This document shows, in pieces, positions 43,714 to 51,527 of a stretch of DNA of 64,000 nt (position 1 is the first letter of the stretch; the number at the start of each line of letters is the position of its first letter). The stretch comes from Amycolatopsis tucumanensis (GTDB lineage: Bacteria > Actinomycetota > Actinomycetes > Mycobacteriales > Pseudonocardiaceae): assembly GCF_021654135.1 (NCBI RefSeq), contig NZ_JAKGSD010000031.1, positions 34,764 to 98,763 on the forward strand. Reading direction: 5' to 3'. Under the pieces are notes generated by a model. The model did not search any database, had not been told where the DNA came from, and saw nothing but the letters and a program-made list of their open reading frames with translations. The translations under genes were made by a program, and so were the position numbers.

Positions 43714-45318
43714 TCACCGGTCGGCGCGCGGGCAGACCACCACGTCGTCGTTCCTGATCGCCCGTGAGCAGTCGAACCGCCCCTCGACCAGGCCGGCGGC
43801 GTCGATCCAGAGCGGCTGGACGACGACGTACCGGACGGACGGGTCGGACAGGCAGGCGAGGTTCTCCGCGTAGCTCGCCGTGTCCCGCGCCGACGGCAGG
43901 TCCATGCCCCGCCGCAGGTAGGCCGGCGACGGGTAGCGGCACGGCGTCGGGTTGCCCATGAAGTAGGCGATGTCGCCGAACGCCAGGTAGGCCACCGGGG
44001 TGTCCGCCCCGATCCGGTCGCGGACGGCCAGCATCTCCTCGGTGAACTTGTGCTCGATCTCGACGCGGCCGGCGTTGGTGTAGTCGGCGTGGACGCCGTC
44101 GAACGAGTACGGCGTCGTCGGCAAGATGGGCACCGTCAACGCGAGCACCCCGACCAGCACCGGCACCGACAGCACCTGCCGTCCGCCGCGGCCGGGTTCG
44201 AACGCGCAGGCCAGCGCGGCCACGACGGCCAGGCCGGCGAGCAGGCCGTAGGCGAGCGCGCCGTGGCCGGAGCGCCACGCGTAGGACGCGCCCAGGCACA
44301 CCCGCGCGGCGAACAGCACCACGACCGTCGCCCCGACCAGCGCCCACGGCGGGCGGCCGCGCACGAGCGTCCAGCGTGCGACGGCGAGCGCCCACAGCCC
44401 CGCGGCCAGCGGGACCCAGGCGGCCAGGTGGTACTGGTACCACTGCCCCCGCACCACCGCCGCGCCCAGCACGAGCGCCAGCGCGAGCACCGTCAGCACC
44501 GGCCAGGCCCAGCGCCGCCGGGACACGCGCACCAGCACCACCAGGGCCGCCGGCAGCACCGCGACCAGCGGCACGAGCATGGCCTCGTTGGCCGCGAACC
44601 GCACGATCGAGCCGAAGTCCCGGGCGGCGCCGTCGTTGAGCAGCCACGCCTCCCGCAGCCACCGCCACTCCCGCGGCGCGAGCAGGCTCAGCCCGAACAA
44701 CGCGAGCCCGGACACCACGGCGGTGATCCCGGCGAGCGTCGCGCGCCGTCGGTCCAGCACGGCGATCACGCCGAGCGCGATCAACGCGGTGGGCAGGGTG
44801 GCGTACCCGACCAGCGCCGCCAGTGCCAGCAGCAGCCCGGCGAGCAGGCTCGACGTCCGCAGCGCGGCCCCGATCGCGGCGGTCCCCAGCACGGCCGCCA
44901 CCCACTCGGGCTGCAGGAAGTCCCAGTTCGGGGCCAGCGCCAGGGCCAGGCCGACGGCCGCGGCCACCGCCGACGCCTCCCCGGACGGCAGCCGCTGACG
45001 CAACCCCGCGCGCAACCACCACGCCGCGCCCGCCGTGAGGGCCAGGGCGACCAGCCGGACCAGCCCCTCGCCGACCCCGACCGAGCCCACGTCGAAGACG
45101 CTCAGCCCCTCGGCCAGCCAGCGGTACGCCAGCGGCCGGTGCACGAACGTGCCGGTCGCGCCGAACGGGCTCACGTCCAGGCCGCCCAGCACGTACCGGA
45201 CGTCGTGGCCGAGCCCGATCCACGCGGCCGTCAACGCGACCGGCAAGGCGGCCACGGCGGTCCACACCCAGCCGCGGATGGGAGCGCGGCGCTGGGGTTT
45301 CTCGGTGGTGGTGGTCAT
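43714..45318 (-). CDS. Polytopic GT-C-like membrane protein at the galactan locus
   Basis: Membrane protein of 534 residues with about ten or more hydrophobic segments and a C-terminal soluble part of about 120 residues (HKFTEEMLAVRDRIGADTPVAYLAFGDIAYFMGNPTPCRYPSPAYL). The first loop has GLDVSPFGATGTFVHRPLAYRW. The architecture is that of GT-C polyprenyl-phosphate-dependent glycosyltransferases, and the position matches Rv3779 in mycobacteria. No DDx or ExD motif could be fixed with certainty, so donor and acceptor are not assigned. ATG 45318. Confidence 0.7.
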   Translation of the reverse strand: MTTTTEKPQRRAPIRGWVWTAVAALPVALTAAWIGLGHDVRYVLGGLDVSPFGATGTFVHRPLAYRWLAEGLSVFDVGSVGVGEGLVRLVALALTAGAAWWLRAGLRQRLPSGEASAVAAAVGLALALAPNWDFLQPEWVAAVLGTAAIGAALRTSSLLAGLLLALAALVGYATLPTALIALGVIAVLDRRRATLAGITAVVSGLALFGLSLLAPREWRWLREAWLLNDGAARDFGSIVRFAANEAMLVPLVAVLPAALVVLVRVSRRRWAWPVLTVLALALVLGAAVVRGQWYQYHLAAWVPLAAGLWALAVARWTLVRGRPPWALVGATVVVLFAARVCLGASYAWRSGHGALAYGLLAGLAVVAALACAFEPGRGGRQVLSVPVLVGVLALTVPILPTTPYSFDGVHADYTNAGRVEIEHKFTEEMLAVRDRIGADTPVAYLAFGDIAYFMGNPTPCRYPSPAYLRRGMDLPSARDTASYAENLACLSDPSVRYVVVQPLWIDAAGLVEGRFDCSRAIRNDDVVVCPRADR

Positions 45319-45498
45319 TCAGCCGGCCTTTCGCCAGGTTGCCCGTTTTCGGGTGCGCACCCCGGGCGAGAGTACGCGCCGGACGCACACGCTGCCGTCA
45401 CGGACGGTGGCACAGCGTGATTTCGCCCGATGATCAGCCAAATCGGGCGTCTCCGCCCTGCCCGGAGTGCGCGTGTCCCGCTCGCTACGCTAGGTCCC

Positions 45499-46455
45499 GT
45501 GCAAGCCACCAGCACGGTCGACCAGACCAGCGAAGATCTCGCCCGCGCGGCTGAGCTTCCGCCCTTGTCGGACAGCCGCACCTTCGGGCGCGCGTTCGGC
45601 GACATCAAGGAAGGCCTCCGCCAGCGCGAACTGTGGAGCCACCTCGGCTGGCAGGACATCAAGCAGCGGTACCGCCGGTCGGTGATCGGCCCGTTCTGGA
45701 TCACCATCAGCCAGGGCGTGATCGCGCTCGGTCTGGGGCTGCTGTACTCGCAGCTGTTCAACATGCACATCCAGACGTTCCTGCCCTACATCAGCGCGGG
45801 GTTCATCGTCTGGGCCTTCATCAGCGGCTGCCTGACCGAGGGCATGGAGACGTTCATCGCGAACGAGGGTCTGATCAAGCAGATCCGCGCGCCGTTGACC
45901 GTCTACGCGCTGCGCACGGTGTGGCGGCAGACGCTGATGTTCGCGCACAACCTGATCGTCATCGTGGTCGTGGTCGGCATCTTCTTCGGCAGCCTGAACC
46001 ACGACTACGCGCTGTCGCAGAGCGGCATGTGCATGCCGGACAACATCTGCCACCCCGGCATCGGCTGGTACACGCTCACCGCGATCCCGGCGTTCTTCCT
46101 GCTGGCGTTCAACGGGGTCTGGGTGACGCTGCTGCTCGGCATCATCTCCACGCGCTACCGGGACATCCCGCAGGTGATCAACTCGCTGATCCAGCTGCTG
46201 TTCTACCTGACGCCGATCGTCTGGCCGATCGACCAGCTCAAGTCGGGCCAGCGCGGTGGCAGCGTCAGCTGGGCGGAGCCGATCATCCACCTGAACCCCA
46301 TCTACCACTTCGTCCAGATCCTGCGCGCGCCGCTGATCGGGCAGGCCGTCAGCCCGTGGAGCTGGGTCGCCGTGGGTGGCATCACGGTCGTGGGCTGGCT
46401 GCTCGCGCTCGTCGCCATGCGCAACTACCGGTCCCGCGTCTCCTACTGGGTGTGA
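45499..46455 (+). CDS. wzm: Galactan ABC exporter permease Wzm
   Basis: ABC-2 type permease of 318 residues with about six membrane segments, preceded by the amphipathic element RELWSHLGWQDIKQRYRRSVIGPFWIT typical of Wzm polysaccharide exporters. It matches Rv3783 (RfbD), proposed to flip the lipid-linked galactan across the membrane together with Wzt. GTG 45499 starts VQATSTVDQT. It is followed 9 bases later by wzt and then glfT1, forming a three-gene operon. Confidence 0.92.
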   Translation: MQATSTVDQTSEDLARAAELPPLSDSRTFGRAFGDIKEGLRQRELWSHLGWQDIKQRYRRSVIGPFWITISQGVIALGLGLLYSQLFNMHIQTFLPYISAGFIVWAFISGCLTEGMETFIANEGLIKQIRAPLTVYALRTVWRQTLMFAHNLIVIVVVVGIFFGSLNHDYALSQSGMCMPDNICHPGIGWYTLTAIPAFFLLAFNGVWVTLLLGIISTRYRDIPQVINSLIQLLFYLTPIVWPIDQLKSGQRGGSVSWAEPIIHLNPIYHFVQILRAPLIGQAVSPWSWVAVGGITVVGWLLALVAMRNYRSRVSYWV

Positions 46456-46464
46456 GAACGACCA

Positions 46465-47274
46465 ATGGTCAGCATTGATGTGCAGAACGCGTACGTCGAC
46501 TTCCCGATCTTCGACGCCAAGACGCGGTCGCTGAAGAAGAAGGTCCTCGGCAAGGTCGGCGGCAAGATCGGCACCGAGTCGAAGGTGCCGATCATCGAGG
46601 CGCTGCAGGACATCACCCTGTCGCTGCGCGAGGGTGACCGGGTCGGGCTGGTCGGCCACAACGGGGCGGGCAAGTCGACCCTGCTGCGGCTGCTGTCCGG
46701 CATCTACGAGCCCACCCGCGGCCTGGCCCGGGTGCAGGGCAAGGTCGCGCCGGTGTTCGACCTGGGCGTCGGCATGGACCCGGAGATCTCCGGCTACGAG
46801 AACATCATGATCCGCGGCCTGTTCCTCGGCATGACGCGCAAGCAGATGGAGAAGCGGGTCGACGACATCGCGGAGTTCACCGAGCTCGGCGACTACCTGC
46901 AGATGCCGCTGCGCACCTACTCGACCGGTATGCGGGTGCGGCTCGCGCTGGGCGTGGTCACCACCATCGACCCGGAGATCCTGATCCTGGACGAGGGCAT
47001 CGGCGCGGTCGACGCGGCGTTCCTCAACAAGGCGCGGGACCGGCTCGTGGATCTGGTGAACCGCTCCGGCATGTTGGTCTTCGCCTCGCACGCCGACGAC
47101 CTACTCTTGGAGCTGTGCACGACGGCCATCTGGATGGACGAGGGCCGGATGAAGATGCGGGGCGGCCTGCGCGAGGTGCTCACCGCGTACAAGGGCCGGG
47201 ACCCGTTCGAGAACATCAGCGCGGAAGCCGCGCAGCGGATCGACGCCGCGCCGGCGGTACAGGGCGGGGAGTGA
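46465..47274 (+). CDS. wzt: Galactan ABC exporter ATPase Wzt
   Basis: ATP-binding subunit of 269 residues. Walker A is GHNGAGKST (about 66-74). The signature region is YSTGMRVRLALGV, with Walker B EILILDEGIGAVD. The N-terminal VDFPIFDAKTRSLKKKVLGK is typical of O-antigen/teichoic-acid type exporters. There is no C-terminal carbohydrate-binding domain, as in Rv3781 (RfbE). It powers Wzm. The stop is followed after one base by the glfT1 ATG. Confidence 0.94.
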   Translation: MVSIDVQNAYVDFPIFDAKTRSLKKKVLGKVGGKIGTESKVPIIEALQDITLSLREGDRVGLVGHNGAGKSTLLRLLSGIYEPTRGLARVQGKVAPVFDLGVGMDPEISGYENIMIRGLFLGMTRKQMEKRVDDIAEFTELGDYLQMPLRTYSTGMRVRLALGVVTTIDPEILILDEGIGAVDAAFLNKARDRLVDLVNRSGMLVFASHADDLLLELCTTAIWMDEGRMKMRGGLREVLTAYKGRDPFENISAEAAQRIDAAPAVQGGE

Positions 47275-47275
47275 C

Positions 47276-48187
47276 ATGAGCGGTCCGGAGCAGGCTCCGA
47301 TGCGACCGGGCGGTGTGGCGGCGGTGGTCGTCACGCGGCACCGCCGTGAGCTGCTCGCGGACTCGCTGAAGATCATCGCCGCGCAGACCCGGCCGGTGGA
47401 CCACCTGGTGGTCGTGGACAACGGTCCGGACCAGCCGGCGCGGGACGTCGTGGAGTCGTTCCCCGGGCAGTACACGTACCTGCCGTCGCACCACAACCTG
47501 GGCGGCGCCGGCGGGTTCGCGCTCGGGATCCTGCACGCGCTCGCGCTGGGCGCGGACTGGGTGTGGCTGGCCGACGACGACGGCCGCCCCGCCGACGAGA
47601 CGGTGCTGGCGGTGCTGCTGGAGGAGGCCGAGAAGCGCGGTCTGGCCGAGATCTCGCCGATGGTCACCAACATCAACGCGCCGGAGAAGCTGGCGTTCCC
47701 GCTGCGCCGGGGCCTGACGTGGAAGCGGTCCTCGGCGGAGCTGGGCACCGACTTCCTGCCCGGCATCGCGTCGCTGTTCAACGGCGCGTTGTTCCGGTCG
47801 TCCACCCTGGACGTGGTCGGGGTGCCGGACCTGCGGCTGTTCGTGCGCGGCGACGAGGTCGAGGTGCACCGGCGGCTGGTCCGTTCCGGACTGCCGTTCG
47901 GCACGTCGCTGCGGGTGTCCTACCTGCACCCGGACGGTTCGGACGAGTTCAAGCCGATGCTCGGCGGGCGGTTCCACGCGCAGGACCCGGAGAACGAGGT
48001 CAAGCGCTACTACACCTACCGCAACCGCGGCTACCTGCTGTCCCAGCCGGGGATGCGCAAGATCGGCGCGCTGGAGATCCTGCGGTTCGGCCTGTACTTC
48101 GTGGGCGTGAAGCGCGACCCGGGCGCGTTCGTGCAGTGGCTCAAGCTGGTGCGCCAGGGGCAGCGGGAGCGCTTCTTCCGCTACTGA
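47276..48187 (+). CDS. glfT1: Galactofuranosyltransferase GlfT1
   Basis: GT2-family enzyme of 303 residues that adds the first two galactofuranose residues from UDP-Galf to the decaprenyl-diphosphate-GlcNAc-Rha linker on the cytoplasmic face. The donor-metal motif is LADDDGRP (about 96-103), preceded by the VVVDNGP and SHHNLGGAGGF blocks. FVRGDEVEVHRRLVRSGLPFG holds the acceptor-base region. It is tightly packed behind wzm-wzt, as in mycobacteria (Rv3781-3783 group), linking primer synthesis to export. Confidence 0.92.
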   Translation: MSGPEQAPMRPGGVAAVVVTRHRRELLADSLKIIAAQTRPVDHLVVVDNGPDQPARDVVESFPGQYTYLPSHHNLGGAGGFALGILHALALGADWVWLADDDGRPADETVLAVLLEEAEKRGLAEISPMVTNINAPEKLAFPLRRGLTWKRSSAELGTDFLPGIASLFNGALFRSSTLDVVGVPDLRLFVRGDEVEVHRRLVRSGLPFGTSLRVSYLHPDGSDEFKPMLGGRFHAQDPENEVKRYYTYRNRGYLLSQPGMRKIGALEILRFGLYFVGVKRDPGAFVQWLKLVRQGQRERFFRY

Positions 48188-48234
48188 TCGTCGGTGGCAG
48201 GAATAGCACGGCCGCCGACCGCCTTGTGCTGGAC

Positions 48235-48681
48235 ATGAGTGATCCCTCCGGGGGAGAGTACGCACCGAGCCCCACTGACTGGGTCCGCGAAGCCGTGGAG
48301 AGGTTCGAGACGTCCAACGGCGAAGCCAACCTGAACGAGCCCGGCGGCGGCGCGATCATCGTGATCACGACCGTCGGCGCCAAGACCGGCAAGATCCGCA
48401 AGTCGCCGATCATGCGGATCGAGAAGGACGGGAAGTACCTCGCGGTGGCGTCCAACGGCGGCGGCCGCGCGAATCCGGGCTGGGTCAGCAACATCCGCGC
48501 GCATCCGGTGGTGGAGTTGCAGGACGGCCCGGTCAAGAAGACCTACGTCGCCCGCGAGCTCGACGGCGAGGAGCGGCGCGAGTGGTGGGAGTACGGCGTC
48601 GTTGTCTGGCCGACGTACCTCGAGTGGGAGCGGAAGACCGACCGCCGGATCCCGCTCCTGTTGCTGGAGCCGCTGGACTGA
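48235..48681 (+). CDS. Deazaflavin (F420)-dependent nitroreductase family protein
   Basis: Ddn-like split-barrel protein of 148 residues. The core reads IIVITTVGAKTGKIRKSPIMRIEKDGKYLAVASNGGGRANPGWVSNIRAHPVVELQDG, the hallmark of the family that uses F420H2 to reduce quinones or nitro-imidazoles in mycobacteria. ATG 48235. It lies 47 bases after glfT1 in the same direction and may share its transcript; a strong bidirectional terminator follows. No link to galactan synthesis is known. Confidence 0.9.
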   Translation: MSDPSGGEYAPSPTDWVREAVERFETSNGEANLNEPGGGAIIVITTVGAKTGKIRKSPIMRIEKDGKYLAVASNGGGRANPGWVSNIRAHPVVELQDGPVKKTYVARELDGEERREWWEYGVVVWPTYLEWERKTDRRIPLLLLEPLD

Positions 48682-48706
48682 AGCGGCTTCCGACCTGCTG
48701 AACGTG

Positions 48707-48741
48707 AAAGGCCCCGGACACCTCGAGCGCCCGGGGCCTTT
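48707..48741. terminator. Bidirectional terminator between the Ddn-like gene and dprE2
   Basis: AAAGGCCCCGG (48707-48717) and CCGGGGCCTTT (48731-48741) form a perfect 11-base stem around a 13-base loop, with A and T runs at the two ends. It lies between convergent genes and suits termination in both directions. Confidence 0.85.
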
Positions 48742-48754
48742 CGCGTGGAACCGA

Positions 48755-49513
48755 TCAGATCGGCAGCTTGCGGAAGATCGGTCGCGGCACGTGCCGCAGC
48801 ACTGACATCACCGCGCGGAACGCGCCGGGCGCCCACACCAGGTCCTTGCCCTTGCGCGCCGCGTCGACGGCGATTTCGGCGACCTGCTCGGCGGTCTGCT
48901 CCAGCGGCGCCTTGCCCAGGCCCTCGGTCATCTTCGTCTTGACCTGGCCCGGCCGCACGACCGTCACCTTTACGCCGGACGGCGCCAGCGCCTCGCCCAG
49001 GCCCAGGTAGAACCCGTCGAAGCCGGCCTTGGTCGAGCCGTACACGAAGTTCGACCGCCGCACGCGCTCACCGGCCACAGAGGACAGCGCGATCACCGAG
49101 CCGTGGCCCTGCTTCTTGAGCTTGTCCGCCAGCGCCACGCCGACCGACACCGCCGCGGTGTAGTTCACCGTGGCCAGCTCGACCGCGGTGGCGTGGTTCT
49201 GCCACGCCTCCTCGTTGTCGCCGAGCAGGCCGAACGCCACCACGGCCACGTCGATGTCACCCTGCGCGAACGCCTGGTCCAGCACGGCCGGGTGGGAAGC
49301 CGTGTCCTTCGCGTCGAAGTCCACTTCGGACACCGTGGCGCCTGCCGCGCGCAGCTTCTCCGCGGCCAGCTTGCGCCGCTCGGACGCCCTCGCCGCCAGC
49401 ACGACGCGCAGTTCGGGCGCGTCCGCGAGGTACTTCTGCGCGATGGCCAGCGCGATGTCCGACGTGCCGCCGAGCAGCAGCAGGGACTGGGGGTTGCCAA
49501 CAGCGTCGATCAC
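48755..49513 (-). CDS. dprE2: Decaprenylphospho-2-keto-ribose reductase DprE2
   Basis: Short-chain dehydrogenase of 252 residues that reduces the keto-sugar made by DprE1 to decaprenylphosphoryl-D-arabinose, the only arabinose donor for the wall. It has a nucleotide-binding LLGGTSDIALAIA near residue 15, the Ser of ALSSVAGERVRRSN and the catalytic YGSTKAGFDG. Its start overlaps the dprE1 stop by 4 bases, so the two enzymes are translationally coupled, as in mycobacteria (Rv3791 after Rv3790). Confidence 0.94.
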   Translation of the reverse strand: MIDAVGNPQSLLLLGGTSDIALAIAQKYLADAPELRVVLAARASERRKLAAEKLRAAGATVSEVDFDAKDTASHPAVLDQAFAQGDIDVAVVAFGLLGDNEEAWQNHATAVELATVNYTAAVSVGVALADKLKKQGHGSVIALSSVAGERVRRSNFVYGSTKAGFDGFYLGLGEALAPSGVKVTVVRPGQVKTKMTEGLGKAPLEQTAEQVAEIAVDAARKGKDLVWAPGAFRAVMSVLRHVPRPIFRKLPI

Positions 49514-50901
49514 AGTTCAAGCCTCCGGCTCATGTCGGACGCGAACACGCCCTCGGGGTCGACCGACTGGCGGATCTTGCGCCACTCCTCCAGCCGGGGG
49601 TACATCTTCGCGAAGGTCTCCGGCGTGGTGCGCGAGTCCTTCGCGGTGTACAGCCGCCCACCGGCCGCCAGGACGTCTTCGTCGAGTTCGGTGCAGAAGC
49701 GGCCGAGGCCGTCCTTGATCGGGAAGTCCACCGACAGCATCCAGCCCGGCGACGGCCAGGACAGCGGCGCGCGATTGCCCTCGCCCATCCGCTTGAACAC
49801 GTTCAGGAACGAGTAGTGGCCCGACGTCGCGATCTTGCGGCACAGGTCCTTCAGCGCGTCCTCCCGGCCAAACGGCACGGAGAACTGGTACTGCAGGAAA
49901 CCCTTGGAACCGTAGGCGCGGTTCCACTCGCTGAGCATGTCCAGCGGGTGGTAGAACTGCGTCAGGTTCTGGATCTTGCCGCGCGCGCCCTTCTTCGGCA
50001 CCGTGCGCTGCCAGATGTTGTTCAGCATCCCGAACGTCAGCTTGTTGCCGAGACCGTTGGGGAACACGTCGGGTAGCGTCATCAGCTGCGGCGCGTCGAA
50101 CTTCAGCGGATCGGCCTGCAGCTTCGGCGGCAGCTGGTCCAGCTTGGCCAGCGAGCCGCGGGAGAACGTGGCCCGGCCGAGGCGGCTGTCGGAGTTGATG
50201 AGGTCCGGCACCGACATCGAGTAGTCGTAGTTCAGGTCGGACCCGTTGCTGAACAGCTCCAGGGTCTCGTCCAGGCTCGACGTGCGGTCCGCGTCCACGA
50301 TGAAGTAGGCGCTCTCGGTCTTCTTCATGCGGATCTTCGCGCGCACGATGATGCCGGTGAGGCCGATGCCCGCGACCGTCGCCCAGAACAGCTCCGACTC
50401 GGGGCCCTCCGGGGTCAGCGTGCGGATCTGGCCGTCCGCGGTCACCAGGTCCATCGACAGCACGTGGTTGCCGAAGCTGCCCGCGCTGTGGTGGTTCTTG
50501 CCGTGGATGTCGTTGGCGATCGCGCCACCGATGGTCACCTGGCGCGTTCCGGGCAGCACCGGGACCCACAGACCGTACGGCAGCGCGGCCTTCATCAGCT
50601 GGTCGAGGCTCACCCCGGCGTCCAGGTCGACCTCTCCGGTGTCCGGGTTGATCGAGTGGATCGTGTTCAGGGCGGTCATGTCGATGACGAGACCACCGGC
50701 GTTCTGCGCCGGGTCCCCGTAGGAGCGGCCGAGCCCGCGGGCGATGACGCCGCGCTCGCCGGCCTGCGCCACCGCGCGGGCGATCGTCTCCACGTCCGGC
50801 GTGGTCAGCACGTCTGCGACGGTCGGGGCGGTGCGACCCCACCCGGTGAGTGTCCGCCGCTCGGTATGCGGTGTCGTGTTCACCCGGACCAGGGTAACCA
50901 T
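49510..50901 (-). CDS. dprE1: Decaprenylphosphoryl-beta-D-ribose oxidase DprE1 (Ser at the benzothiazinone site)
   Basis: FAD-dependent VAO-family oxidase of 463 residues that epimerises decaprenyl-phosphoribose with DprE2. The FAD domain shows RGLGRSYGDPAQNAGG, VLPGTRQVTIGGAIANDIHGKNHH and TVAGIGLTGII. The substrate side has catalytic Lys about 421 in RLYTAKDSRTT. The residue that in M. tuberculosis is Cys387 (GWNICVDFP), the covalent target of benzothiazinones, is Ser390 here (GWMLSVDFP). ATG 50901 or GTG 50883 could be the start. The gene is divergent from gtrA, as in Rv3789/Rv3790 gene content. Confidence 0.95.
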   Translation of the reverse strand: MVTLVRVNTTPHTERRTLTGWGRTAPTVADVLTTPDVETIARAVAQAGERGVIARGLGRSYGDPAQNAGGLVIDMTALNTIHSINPDTGEVDLDAGVSLDQLMKAALPYGLWVPVLPGTRQVTIGGAIANDIHGKNHHSAGSFGNHVLSMDLVTADGQIRTLTPEGPESELFWATVAGIGLTGIIVRAKIRMKKTESAYFIVDADRTSSLDETLELFSNGSDLNYDYSMSVPDLINSDSRLGRATFSRGSLAKLDQLPPKLQADPLKFDAPQLMTLPDVFPNGLGNKLTFGMLNNIWQRTVPKKGARGKIQNLTQFYHPLDMLSEWNRAYGSKGFLQYQFSVPFGREDALKDLCRKIATSGHYSFLNVFKRMGEGNRAPLSWPSPGWMLSVDFPIKDGLGRFCTELDEDVLAAGGRLYTAKDSRTTPETFAKMYPRLEEWRKIRQSVDPEGVFASDMSRRLEL

Positions 50902-50977
50902 CCCCGGGGGGCGGCTTTGACCGAGGCGCTTCTACACTTTTCCGGTCCTGGAAATCGCACGCTGGCGAGGTAGTGCA

Positions 50978-51460
50978 GTGGTGTCTACGGAACCGCAGGA
51001 GCAGGCAGTGACCGCGAAGGCGAGCCCGGGCCTGCTCGGCCAGTTGGTGCGATTCGCGCTGATCGGCGGATTTTGCGCGTTGCTCGATCTCGGTACCTAC
51101 ACCGTGTTACGAGCGATCGGACTTGATTACGCTCCGTGGGACACGGTGGCGCGCGCGATCAGTTTCATCGTCGGCACCACGACCGCCTTTTTCCTTAACC
51201 GGAAGTTCACGTTCTCCGGCGGCCGCAAAGACGGCAAGGGTCAGATCGGCGGCTTCGTCCTGCTGTACGGCGTCACTTTCTTCGTGGCCGTCGGCATGAA
51301 CGCGCTGATGTTGCACGTGCTCGGCGAGTTCGCGTTCAAGCCGACCGTCGCGTGGGTGATCTCGCAGGGCACCGCGACCGCCATCAACTTCGTGATGCTC
51401 AAGTGGGTTGTCTTCCGCGAACAAGGTGTGACCGATGTTTCGCCGGAGTCCGGCTCGTGA
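50978..51460 (+). CDS. GtrA-like four-helix membrane protein
   Basis: GtrA/DPMS family protein of 160 residues with four membrane segments (LVRFALIGGFCALLDLGTYT, AISFIVGTTTAFFLNRKFTF, VTFFVAVGMNALMLHV, VAWVISQGTATAINFVMLKWVVF). The homologue Rv3789 beside dprE1 was proposed to flip decaprenyl-phosphoarabinose or to anchor glycosyltransferases such as AftA. GTG 50978 and GTG 50981 are alternative starts. It is followed 67 bases later by glfT2. Confidence 0.9.
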   Translation: MVSTEPQEQAVTAKASPGLLGQLVRFALIGGFCALLDLGTYTVLRAIGLDYAPWDTVARAISFIVGTTTAFFLNRKFTFSGGRKDGKGQIGGFVLLYGVTFFVAVGMNALMLHVLGEFAFKPTVAWVISQGTATAINFVMLKWVVFREQGVTDVSPESGS

Positions 51461-51527
51461 TTCCTTCACAGGTGACCCGTGTAACTTGGCTGGCGCTAGT
51501 CGGATTCCCCTGGAGGACTGAGAACTG

